DNA of 21,400 bases from a virus. The notes under the pieces are model-generated. The model did no database searches. It saw nothing but the letters and a program-made list of their open reading frames with translations, and was not told the DNA's origin. This document shows positions 1-4,811 of the stretch, piece by piece. The first letter of the stretch is position 1. Each line of letters starts with the position of its first letter. Where the stretch lies: positions 1 to 21,400 of IMG/VR virus record IMGVR_UViG_3300021559_000175. One strand, given 5' to 3'. The position numbers and the translations under genes were made by a program.

Positions 1-146
1 CCGCGCGTCCCTGATGGATCGACGCCGACCACCACGCGCACCATGTCAGGCAACGCGCTCTGCTTCACCCTGCATCCGTCGAGCATCGCCCGCGTCCACA
101 GAGCGCCTGGCACATCGTCCGCCTTGATCTCTTCCCAGTCGCTCAT
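1..146 (-). CDS. Terminase large subunit, nuclease-domain fragment (partial, runs off left edge)
   Basis: Forty-eight codons are visible before the window edge. The residues after the ATG (acidic stretch, then GALWTRAML, then VRVVVGVDPSGT) match the segment that in phage large terminases links the ATPase domain to the RNase H-like nuclease domain; the Asp of VDPSG would be the first catalytic metal ligand. The nuclease cuts concatemeric DNA during head filling. The ATG overlaps the stop of the 288-aa gene upstream as ATGA, so translation is probably coupled; I see no clear Shine-Dalgarno site. A normal terminase would have about 200-250 ATPase residues before this point, but here the frame is closed by a TGA four codons upstream and the gene before it is not an ATPase. 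It is therefore either a split terminase, a terminase broken by insertion, or a free-standing nuclease relative. The family call rests on a short stretch. Confidence 0.55.
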   Translation of the reverse strand, partial: MSDWEEIKADDVPGALWTRAMLDGCRVKQSALPDMVRVVVGVDPSGTR

Positions 147-1009
147 TGCAGATCAGGCGCAATCGCTGGCAACCGCCCGTTAGCAGGACCCTTGCGGCTT
201 CCGTTGGGATTGCCGCTGCGGCGCTTGCGCTCTTGCGCCTGCCCTTGCGGGGCGCGCTCCTGCCGACGACGCGCGACCTCTGCGTTGAACCAGGACAGCA
301 GCTCGGCCGTATCTTCGTCGCGCTCGATCGGGTCGTAGTAGCGCTTCTCCTGGGGCTTGCGCCCCATCGTCTTGGTGATCTCCAGGAATTCATGGTCATC
401 GGGACCGCAGATGCGGAACTTGCCATAGCGCCGAGCTTTCTGAGGGCGACCGTCGCCCATCCCCACGATCTGCCCGGCCGATGCGAGCAGATTCATGATC
501 TGCTCATCGGTCAGGGGATTGACCTTGTATTCGATCTCGACCGTGCACGCCCATTGCGGGAAAAAGGGCCGGGTGCGCACGTCGGGGGTGCGCGCCGCGT
601 CGCTGGAGCGCACCATATCCATGCCCAGCACCGGCAAGCCATAGAGGTTGATGTTCTCGCTGACGACATTCGTCCATCGCTCGATCTGCGCCTTGGCCGG
701 CCCGTCGACATCGAGAGCCGAGGACGAGAGGCACCCATGCACCATGCCATCGGGGAGATGGAAGAGGGTCGGGGTCTTCGGGTCGCGGTTCAGATAGAAG
801 CTGCCGCGATATTCCTCGACTGGATCGTGCTTCAGGCTCGTCGCCCGCTCATTGCGGTTCTTCCTCTGCGAGGGGTAGAGCAGCTCGCGCCAGGCTTTGG
901 CGTTGAACCGATGCATGATGAACGGGGTCGTTCCGACGATGTCGATGATGATCCGACGCATCTTGATCGGCTGGATTTCGACGACGGCCTTCTTCGCTGC
1001 AAATGCCAT
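143..1009 (-). CDS. Conserved phage protein with RAMP/Cas7-like sequence pattern
   Basis: A 288-aa protein. The N-terminus reads as a beta strand followed by VGTTPFIMHRF (about residues 25-35), a pattern I associate with a phage family of unknown function. Near residues 180-200 a glycine-rich stretch, VGMGDGRP followed by YGKFRI, resembles the Gly-rich loop of RAMP-type (ferredoxin-fold, Cas5/Cas7-like) RNA-binding proteins. The last 45 residues are Arg/Gln/Gly-rich, probably disordered and nucleic-acid binding. The ATG at 1009 has an AGGGAG Shine-Dalgarno site about 9 nt upstream. The stop overlaps the ATG of the terminase-like gene. A putative promoter with the GGAAATTTCC palindrome lies about 40 bp upstream. 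The gene itself is certain; the RAMP-fold link is inference from pattern and the function is unknown. Confidence 0.85.
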   Translation of the reverse strand: MAFAAKKAVVEIQPIKMRRIIIDIVGTTPFIMHRFNAKAWRELLYPSQRKNRNERATSLKHDPVEEYRGSFYLNRDPKTPTLFHLPDGMVHGCLSSSALDVDGPAKAQIERWTNVVSENINLYGLPVLGMDMVRSSDAARTPDVRTRPFFPQWACTVEIEYKVNPLTDEQIMNLLASAGQIVGMGDGRPQKARRYGKFRICGPDDHEFLEITKTMGRKPQEKRYYDPIERDEDTAELLSWFNAEVARRRQERAPQGQAQERKRRSGNPNGSRKGPANGRLPAIAPDLQ

Positions 1010-1044
1010 CTGCGTGGCTCCCTGTGGGGTTACGGTGGAGCTTC

Positions 1045-1073
1045 ATGGTGGCGGAAATTTCCACCATGCGCAA
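1045..1073 (-). promoter_or_regulatory. Putative promoter with palindromic operator, copy A
   Basis: Read on the minus strand: TTGCGC (-35, 1073-1068), a 17-nt spacer holding GGAAATTTCC (1053-1062), then CACCAT (weak -10, 1050-1045). It points at the 288-aa gene starting at 1009. The spacer is identical to that of copy C near 17808. A degenerate half-copy (GTGAATTTCCGCC, around 1089-1101) lies just beside it. The promoter role is inferred; the repeat itself is plain in the sequence. Confidence 0.5.
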
Positions 1074-1102
1074 GTCGAAAGGCGAGATGTGAATTTCCGC
1101 CA

Positions 1103-1363
1103 TCATCGCGGCTTGGGACGCAGATGCAAGAGTGCCTGCCCCATCGCTTCGAGCGCAGCCGCGAAGTCCATCACCGTCTTGTCATTCGCCTTGGCGAGCG
1201 CCGCACGTAGGCCTTCGGCGTTGCCGCGTCCTTCGGTCAGCAACTGCGCAAAGGGCTTCGTCGCCGCGATGATCGGGGCATAAGCGCCGAACACCGACCA
1301 GTCGACATATGTCCCGGCCTCGCGCTCGCTCTTCGCCTCCTCAAGTCGATCGAAGTTACTCAT
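1103..1363 (-). CDS. Hypothetical phage protein, 86 aa
   Basis: The start is MSNFDRLEEA at 1363, because AGGAGAGG sits about 9 nt upstream; the frame is open 12 codons further upstream but without such a site. The protein has a charged N-terminus (residues 1-15), a small hydrophobic stretch around AYAPIIAATKPF (about 25-36) and an Ala/Leu-rich amphipathic helix toward the end, followed by a short basic tail. There are no cysteines, no catalytic motif and no membrane segment long enough to span a bilayer. It lies upstream of the 288-aa gene with a 93-bp gap holding promoter copy A, so the two may be transcribed separately. I do not recognise the family. Confidence 0.7.
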   Translation of the reverse strand: MSNFDRLEEAKSEREAGTYVDWSVFGAYAPIIAATKPFAQLLTEGRGNAEGLRAALAKANDKTVMDFAAALEAMGQALLHLRPKPR

Positions 1364-1468
1364 GACGTCCTCTCCTGTGTTTGGACCGCTGTCTTTCATT
1401 CTTGTCCCCGGTCTTTCTCTCTTTAATGATTGGTGGAGAGGGGTGGAGCTTTCCCATAAACCCCCCTC

Positions 1469-1492
1469 CCCTTAGGCCATGGGCCTGAAGGG
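1469..1492. other. Strong GC hairpin
   Basis: CCCTTAGGCC pairs with GGCCTGAAGGG through ten base pairs with one bulged base and a tiny loop. No U-tract follows on either strand, so it is not a standard terminator. If transcribed leftward it would lie in the leader of the 86-aa gene about 105 nt before its start. Confidence 0.55.
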
Positions 1493-1648
1493 TTAGGGGA
1501 TCGATGGGAGCAATGATCGGCCGAGCCGGGGCATCGCGATCCCAGCCGTCCTTGCGGATACGGCGTCCGACGTTCAACCCGCATGAGCCCGCTCGGATGT
1601 TTAACCCCGGCTGCCGCCCGCATGCGAACGAGTTCCGACCCAGAAACA

Positions 1649-1666
1649 GGACGTGCTGACACGTCC
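1649..1666. repeat. Perfect inverted repeat GGACGTG-CTGA-CACGTCC
   Basis: Seven-base arms around a 4-nt centre, 37 bp upstream of the -35 of the putative plus promoter at 1704. The position suits an activator or repressor site; it could also be a small hairpin. Confidence 0.6.
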
Positions 1667-1703
1667 GGCGACTTTCTTGTCCAGGCGCATCGGAGAGCGG
1701 GGT

Positions 1704-1732
1704 TTGCACAGCGGAAATTTCTACGCTATATG
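1704..1732 (+). promoter_or_regulatory. Putative promoter with palindromic operator, copy B
   Basis: TTGCAC (1704-1709), a 17-nt spacer holding GGAAATTTCT (1713-1722), then TATATG (1727-1732). This is the best sigma-70-like match of the three copies. Transcription would begin near 1739 and meet the terminator at 1795-1832 with no gene between. Confidence 0.55.
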
Positions 1733-1738
1733 TGCATC

Positions 1739-1833
1739 TCGCTCCGCTTGACACCGATCCGCCTGGACAGCTCAGTTCGGTAACAAGCATTCAGAAAGAG
1801 CCCTGGCCTCCCGGTCGGGGCTCTTTGCTTTTG
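1739..1833 (+). ncRNA. Candidate small RNA, about 95 nt
   Basis: This span lies between a good promoter match (copy B) and an intrinsic terminator, and has no reading frame with a usable start. The only frame across it would begin at a GTG at about 1733, before the predicted transcript start. A tRNA-like string (CAGCTCAGTTCGGTAA) occurs in it, but no acceptor, anticodon or T arm can be folded around it. The RNA is inferred from promoter and terminator placement alone. Confidence 0.4.
1795..1832. terminator. Intrinsic terminator, probably bidirectional
   Basis: AAAGAGCCC (1795-1803) pairs with GGGCTCTTT (1818-1826) and is followed on plus by GCTTTTG. It would end the candidate small RNA from the left and, reading leftward, the two small minus-strand genes ending at 1867. 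Confidence 0.75.
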
Positions 1834-1866
1834 TGCGCCTGACTCGGCCGTTCCGTCAACGCCAAA

Positions 1867-2073
1867 TCAAAGCTGTGGATAACTCTGTGGATTGTGGCTG
1901 AGCGAGAGGGGAGAGCGCTTGGGCCGTCGATACACAGCATCGCCTGACGGGAAGATGCAGCCCTGGTGCGTGTAGATGATGTGCTCGTGGATGATGGTCG
2001 CTGGCGGCTCATCGCGCTTGTTGAACTCCAGCTCTGCCAGCTTCCCGTCACGCTGGACGATGACGAGCTTCAT
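1867..2073 (-). CDS. Small hypothetical protein, 68 aa
   Basis: It begins MKLVIVQRDGKLAELEF at 2073, with AGGGG about 11 nt upstream and a 26-bp overlap with the preceding membrane-protein gene. The first half looks like two short beta strands; the middle (TIIHEHIIYTH) is His/Ile-rich and could bind metal, but there is only one cysteine and no recognisable motif. The C-terminal 20 residues are Pro/Ser/Gln-rich. The last codons contain two DnaA-box-like sequences, so the DNA may have a second role here. The downstream hairpin at 1795-1832 is a likely terminator. Family not recognised. Confidence 0.6.
   Translation of the reverse strand: MKLVIVQRDGKLAELEFNKRDEPPATIIHEHIIYTHQGCIFPSGDAVYRRPKRSPLSLSHNPQSYPQL
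1874..1894. promoter_or_regulatory. Two DnaA-box-like sites
   Basis: TGTGGATAA (1874-1882) is a perfect match, on the reverse strand, to the DnaA consensus TTATNCACA. TGTGGATTG (1886-1894) is a weaker copy 12 bp away. They lie inside the 3' end of the 68-aa gene. Binding is inferred. Confidence 0.4.
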
Positions 2074-2272
2074 TGCAGGCGAGCCCCTGTTCCCTGGCGC
2101 GCTTCGGGCCTTCGGTCTCGATATGGTCGATGGTCGCGCGAAGGTCGATGAGTTTCGCCATCGCAAGAAGCGCGTTGCGCAGATGATCGATGCGCTTGCC
2201 CATGAAGTAGAGCGTGGCCCAGTTGGCGGCGACGGCCACAAACAAGGCCCAGAACCCGAATTCATCCGTCAT
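2048..2272 (-). CDS. Small single-pass membrane protein, 74 aa
   Basis: The start is MTDEFGFWALF at 2272, supported by GGGGA about 7 nt upstream; a longer frame to 2332 lacks a site. Residues 5-24 form one hydrophobic segment (FWALFVAVAANWATLYFMG), followed by a charged helix (about 25-50) that looks like a coiled coil facing the cytoplasm. Small phage proteins with this plan include holin accessory, spanin-like and superinfection-exclusion proteins, but nothing here decides between them. The next gene overlaps its 3' end by 26 bp. It is divergent from the HTH gene at 2354 across an 81-bp spacer. Confidence 0.65.
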   Translation of the reverse strand: MTDEFGFWALFVAVAANWATLYFMGKRIDHLRNALLAMAKLIDLRATIDHIETEGPKRAREQGLACNEARHRPA

Positions 2273-2284
2273 CGCGATTCCCCG

Positions 2285-2313
2285 TTGCCAAACTCGCTTG
2301 GTCGGGTCTATAG
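2285..2313 (+). promoter_or_regulatory. Weak candidate promoter for the HTH gene
   Basis: TTGCCA (2285-2290), a 17-nt spacer and CTATAG (2308-2313) lie in the 81-bp gap between divergent genes. TATAG read on the other strand (CTATAGAC) could also serve the leftward gene. Low certainty. Confidence 0.3.
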
Positions 2314-2353
2314 CAGAAATCTCCTGCATCACAGAGAGGCTTGCTCACCACGA

Positions 2354-2740
2354 ATGAGCCAGTGGTTCAAACCGATCAGCGCCATCGCGTTCGAGGCCTT
2401 CAAGGTCTACCTCAAGGAATTCTTTGAGGCTTGCCCGGAATGGACGAGAGCGTCATTATTGCGCTCGGCGAAGATGGACCCAGGCTTCATCCGCAGAGTC
2501 GAGCGGGGGCAAGGCTACAATGTGAAGAGCCTCGACCGGCTGTTGCGGTTCATGGGCCGCGCCGTCAGCGGCAAGGTGCAAATGGCGGCGGCCCCAAAAC
2601 AAGTGCATCGAAAGGGCAATGGGCATGAACGATATGGCTCGAAGCGAGGACCTGGGCGATCTGCCTCCAGCAGCGGCGCCGTCCAAGGGCAAGCGCGGCG
2701 CCGGCAAGGCAAAGGCGAAGAAACCCGCCAAGGCCGCTAA
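2354..2740 (+). CDS. Small HTH (Cro/CI-like) DNA-binding protein
   Basis: A 128-aa frame starting MSQWFKPISAI at 2354. Residues about 33-68 (ASLLRSAKMDPGFIRRVERG followed by SLDRLLRFMG) have the spacing of a Cro/CI-type helix-turn-helix: a helix, a turn at MDPG, a recognition helix FIRRVERG and a closing helix. The tail from about residue 85 is Arg/Gly/Ser/Gln-rich and overlaps the next gene by 116 bp in another frame, so it is shaped by the overlapping gene and may be disordered. A GAGAGG sequence lies about 15 nt upstream, farther than ideal. It may be a transcriptional regulator of the divergent 2272/2354 pair or of the palindrome-bearing promoters; that link is only positional. Confidence 0.6.
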   Translation: MSQWFKPISAIAFEAFKVYLKEFFEACPEWTRASLLRSAKMDPGFIRRVERGQGYNVKSLDRLLRFMGRAVSGKVQMAAAPKQVHRKGNGHERYGSKRGPGRSASSSGAVQGQARRRQGKGEETRQGR

Positions 2741-3344
2741 GGCGAAGGAAGCCAAGGCCCCTTCGAAAAGGTCGACGAAGACCACGACCGAGGTGGTGGC
2801 CGAGTTCGAGCAGGACCAGCGCGTGCAGGCGCGCGAGGGCCGCAACACGCAAGGGATCGAGGGGCGCGAGAATTCGATCCGGGCCTTCATCGTCGACTGG
2901 CGCGGTCTCATCGGCGACAAGAACAAGATCATCTCGAAGATGGGCGTGCGCGCCGCCGATGCGAAGAATGCAGGCGTTCCGGTGAAGCTCGTCAAACAGC
3001 TCCTGAAAGAGCTGGACAAGCCGGAAGAGGCAGCGACCATGCAGAATATCATGAACCAGCTGCGCGGCCTGGTCTCTCTCCCGCATGGTGAGCCGATCGA
3101 CGACATGTCCACCTATGAGGGCGACGACACCGCCGATGCGCGTGCCTACAAGGCAGGCCGCATGCATGTGTGGCGCGGCGGTCGCTCGCAGGACAATCCG
3201 TATCACGGCGACGTGAAGCGCGGCCAGGAATGGTTGCGCGGGTTCAATGACGCCTATGCCGAGGCCGAGGCGTCGTCCTCTGCTCACGCCATGAAAAAGC
3301 TCCACGCGCTCGCTACCGAGGCTGCAAAGTCCGCGACTGCGTAG
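2625..3344 (+). CDS. Ala/Lys-rich protein with GapR-like region and Rmf/CrpP-like C-terminal domain
   Basis: The start is MNDMARSEDL at 2625, because AAGGG lies 8 nt upstream; the ATG at 2619 is too close to it. The 239-aa protein has a low-complexity Ala/Lys/Pro tail (residues 15-50), likely to bind nucleic acid. A helical region (about 80-135, with IRAFIVDWRGLI and later GVPVKLVKQLLKEL) resembles the pattern of GapR/DUF2312 DNA-binding proteins. A C-terminal segment (about 172-212, with AYKAGRMHVWRGG, NPYH and WLRGFNDA) fits the ribosome-modulation-factor/CrpP family well. Rmf dimerises ribosomes; some phage and plasmid Rmf-like proteins act otherwise, so the job here is open. An intrinsic terminator follows at 3438. 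Confidence 0.75.
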   Translation: MNDMARSEDLGDLPPAAAPSKGKRGAGKAKAKKPAKAAKAKEAKAPSKRSTKTTTEVVAEFEQDQRVQAREGRNTQGIEGRENSIRAFIVDWRGLIGDKNKIISKMGVRAADAKNAGVPVKLVKQLLKELDKPEEAATMQNIMNQLRGLVSLPHGEPIDDMSTYEGDDTADARAYKAGRMHVWRGGRSQDNPYHGDVKRGQEWLRGFNDAYAEAEASSSAHAMKKLHALATEAAKSATA

Positions 3345-3437
3345 AGAGAGATGATCCAAGGGACCCGCACAGCGCGGTAAGGGTGGGGAAGTGCGAGCGC
3401 TCGTCACGCGAGCTAACCCCAAAGACGGCCCTCGGAT

Positions 3438-3469
3438 GCGCCTTCCTGCTGGAAAGGCGCCTTCGTTTT
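3438..3469 (+). terminator. Intrinsic terminator after the Rmf-domain gene
   Basis: GCGCCTTCC and GGAAAGGCGC form a stem with one bulge and a TGCT loop, followed by CTTCGTTTT. It lies 94 bp after the stop of the Rmf-domain gene. Confidence 0.7.
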
Positions 3470-3474
3470 GAGAG

Positions 3475-3568
3475 ATTGGTCTGGCTCTGCCGCTTCGCAA
3501 TCGTCTGAGCCAGCCAATAGACCCCGAGGGCGTTCGGTTTGCCCCCCACGCCACGCGCCTTCGGGGTC
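3475..3568 (+). other. Two further tandem hairpins in the RuvC-gene leader
   Basis: Hairpin one pairs ATTGGTCTGGCTC with GAGCCAGCCAAT (3475-3518; 12 bp with one bulge and a 19-nt loop). Hairpin two pairs GACCCCGAGGGCG with CGCGCCTTCGGGGTC (3520-3568), allowing G-U pairs. Together with the terminator at 3438 this makes three stems in 130 nt ahead of the start at 3586. They could be further terminators, RNase processing sites or a structured leader. Confidence 0.5.
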
Positions 3569-3585
3569 GCTTTGAAGGAAGTCAG

Positions 3586-4155
3586 ATGCGCGCGCTCGCT
3601 CTTGATCCCGCAACCATCACAGGCTTCGCCTTCGGCATCTTCGGCGAGCGCCCGAGGAGCGGCACGATCCGGCTGCCGACCGTCGATCCTGATGATGTGG
3701 GCCATCGTTTCTCCGTCCTCGAAGGCGCCGTGCGCGATCAGATCAGCGGCAACAAGGCCGAGAAGCTGATCATCGAAGACATCTATCTCAACCCCATGAA
3801 CAAGTTCTCCCCGAGGCAGGACTTCCTGCTGAAGGGTTATCGGGCCGCGATCATCATGGCCGCGCACAAGTGCGGGCTTCACGGGAAGAGGGACTGCGTC
3901 TGGGTCTATCCGGGCTCGTGGCGCAAGACGTTCGGGACGAGCCACGTGCCGAAGGAAGTGCGCGACTCGAAGAAATCAGACGCCATCCGCAAGTATCTCA
4001 AGACGGCTGCCTTCGAGCGCTGCCGCGAGCTGGGATGGGACCCGCGCAACGAAGACGAGTCTGACGCGTTGGGACTTTGGTCTCACGGAGAGACGCTGTT
4101 CAGCCAGGGCGATTCGAACGAGCGCATGCCGCTGTTCGCGGCGACGCCGCTGTGA
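3586..4155 (+). CDS. RuvC-like Holliday-junction resolvase
   Basis: A 189-aa protein starting MRALALDPAT, with AAGGAAG about 5 nt upstream. Asp7 in the first strand (LALDPATITGFAFG), Glu63 in LIIEDIYL, and Asp156/Asp159 in NEDESDALGLW occupy the places of the catalytic carboxylates of the RuvC/RNase H-like fold. Length and order fit phage resolvases that cleave four-way junctions during recombination and packaging. A VYPGSWRKTFG segment before the last acid cluster is also usual for this group. The next gene overlaps it as GTGA. The position ahead of the replicative helicase suits a replication/recombination operon. Confidence 0.85.
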   Translation: MRALALDPATITGFAFGIFGERPRSGTIRLPTVDPDDVGHRFSVLEGAVRDQISGNKAEKLIIEDIYLNPMNKFSPRQDFLLKGYRAAIIMAAHKCGLHGKRDCVWVYPGSWRKTFGTSHVPKEVRDSKKSDAIRKYLKTAAFERCRELGWDPRNEDESDALGLWSHGETLFSQGDSNERMPLFAATPL

Positions 4156-4343
4156 GCTACCAGCGCGAAAGCTACGTCAAGGCCGAGCCGAAGGCGCGCA
4201 GGCTTTACGAGGAGCACATGCACGGAATGCGCAAGGCGGCGCGGTGGGACAAGCTGCCGATCGCCACGCGCAACGCCTGGTATGAGATTTACGTCCGCAG
4301 CCGCGAGGAAAAGGCGGCAGCGGACAGGAAGCGGTCGAAGTGA
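4152..4343 (+). CDS. Small hypothetical protein, 63 aa (GTG start)
   Basis: GTG at 4152 overlaps the stop of the resolvase gene (GTGA), so translation is probably coupled; there is no Shine-Dalgarno site of its own. The protein is highly charged and helical (YVKAEPKARRLYEEHMHGM, then RSREEKAAADRKR). An alternative ATG lies at 4077 inside the resolvase, but that upstream stretch reads as shadow sequence. I do not recognise it. It ends in a further GTGA overlap with a possible gene at 4340. Confidence 0.5.
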   Translation: MSYQRESYVKAEPKARRLYEEHMHGMRKAARWDKLPIATRNAWYEIYVRSREEKAAADRKRSK

Positions 4344-4597
4344 CAGCCGATCCGATCATCCGCGAGCTGCCCTCCGGCCAGCGCATCTTTACGCGCAGGC
4401 CGGTGCGGGCGGCGAATCGCACTGGCGGCAGACCACATGGAGAGCTTCATGAGCGAGATCGTGCGGACGGCCCTGCCAGGCACAGCGGCTCACACTTTGA
4501 TGAAGGCGATCATCCGCGAGGCACGCGGCATGGACCAGAGCGACGTGATCAACGCGACGCTGTCCGTGATGCTCGAAGCGTTCTTCCAGAAGCATAA
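4340..4597 (+). CDS. Possible small protein, doubtful
   Basis: GTG at 4340 overlaps the preceding stop as GTGA, the same arrangement as its neighbour. The first 30 residues (TADPIIRELPSGQRIFTRRP and on) look coding, but the second half overlaps the better-supported gene at 4449 by 149 bp and has Arg/Asp/Gly/His-rich shadow composition. It may be a real overlapping gene, a gene truncated by the arrival of the next one, or chance. Confidence 0.3.
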   Translation: MTADPIIRELPSGQRIFTRRPVRAANRTGGRPHGELHERDRADGPARHSGSHFDEGDHPRGTRHGPERRDQRDAVRDARSVLPEA

Positions 4598-4724
4598 TCG
4601 GCGCGCCCAGGTCGAGCCGCACTTCGACGAGACGATCGCCCGCGTGAAGTCGACGCTCATGGCGAAGTATGATCCCGTCAGCGGTAAGCGCCGCTCGACC
4701 GAACGGATCATTCTCAGCTCATGA
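4449..4724 (+). CDS. Hypothetical helical protein, 91 aa
   Basis: The start is MSEIVRTALPG at 4449, with GGAGAG about 7 nt upstream; the ATG at 4437 has no such site. Predicted mostly helical (HTLMKAIIREARGM, then SDVINATLSVMLEAFF), with a basic C-terminus. Phage helicase-loader-like and small regulatory proteins can look like this, and it lies just before dnaB, but there is no motif to support a loader. It is separated from dnaB by an 87-bp spacer with a DnaA-box-like site and a promoter, so the helicase may be expressed independently. Confidence 0.65.
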   Translation: MSEIVRTALPGTAAHTLMKAIIREARGMDQSDVINATLSVMLEAFFQKHNRRAQVEPHFDETIARVKSTLMAKYDPVSGKRRSTERIILSS

Positions 4725-4737
4725 CCGAGAAAAAAGC

Positions 4738-4746
4738 TGTGGACAA
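4738..4746. promoter_or_regulatory. DnaA-box-like site upstream of dnaB
   Basis: TGTGGACAA, one mismatch from the DnaA consensus, in the same AAGCTGTGGA context as the perfect copy at 1874. It lies 13 bp upstream of the predicted dnaB -35. Confidence 0.3.
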
Positions 4747-4759
4747 GTAGCGGCTTTCA

Positions 4760-4787
4760 TTGAGGCCAGCGCGCATCGGCCTACGGT
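4760..4787 (+). promoter_or_regulatory. Putative dnaB promoter (TTGAGG-N16-TACGGT)
   Basis: TTGAGG (4760-4765), 16 nt, then TACGGT (4782-4787), 24 bp before the dnaB ATG. The same hexamers and spacing (TTGAAG-N16-TACGGT) occur at 17864 before the NusG-like gene, which supports both. Confidence 0.5.
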
Positions 4788-4811
4788 GGGGTCTCCAGTC
4801 CAGGCGGCCCC

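Larger units (their letters stand above)
1364..1866. other. Long non-coding region with structured elements
   Basis: About 500 bp without a convincing gene. Open frames here have poor composition (Pro/Arg/Ser-rich) and no good ribosome-binding sites. The region does hold a stable hairpin (1469-1492), a perfect inverted repeat (1649-1666), a putative plus-strand promoter (1704-1732) and an intrinsic terminator (1795-1832), each listed separately. Confidence 0.6.

Noticed and set aside
146-1210. 354-aa plus-strand frame opposite the 288-aa gene
   Set aside because: It is antisense to a gene with a good ribosome site and recognisable pattern; composition is typical of high-GC shadow frames.
1356-1790. 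144-aa minus-strand frame in the non-coding region
   Set aside because: No ribosome site, unnatural composition, and it crosses the promoter, inverted repeat and hairpin.
1760-1833. tRNA suggested by a D-arm-like CAGCTCAGTTCGGTAA
   Set aside because: No acceptor stem, anticodon arm or GTTCRA T-loop can be placed; the 3' hairpin is a terminator.
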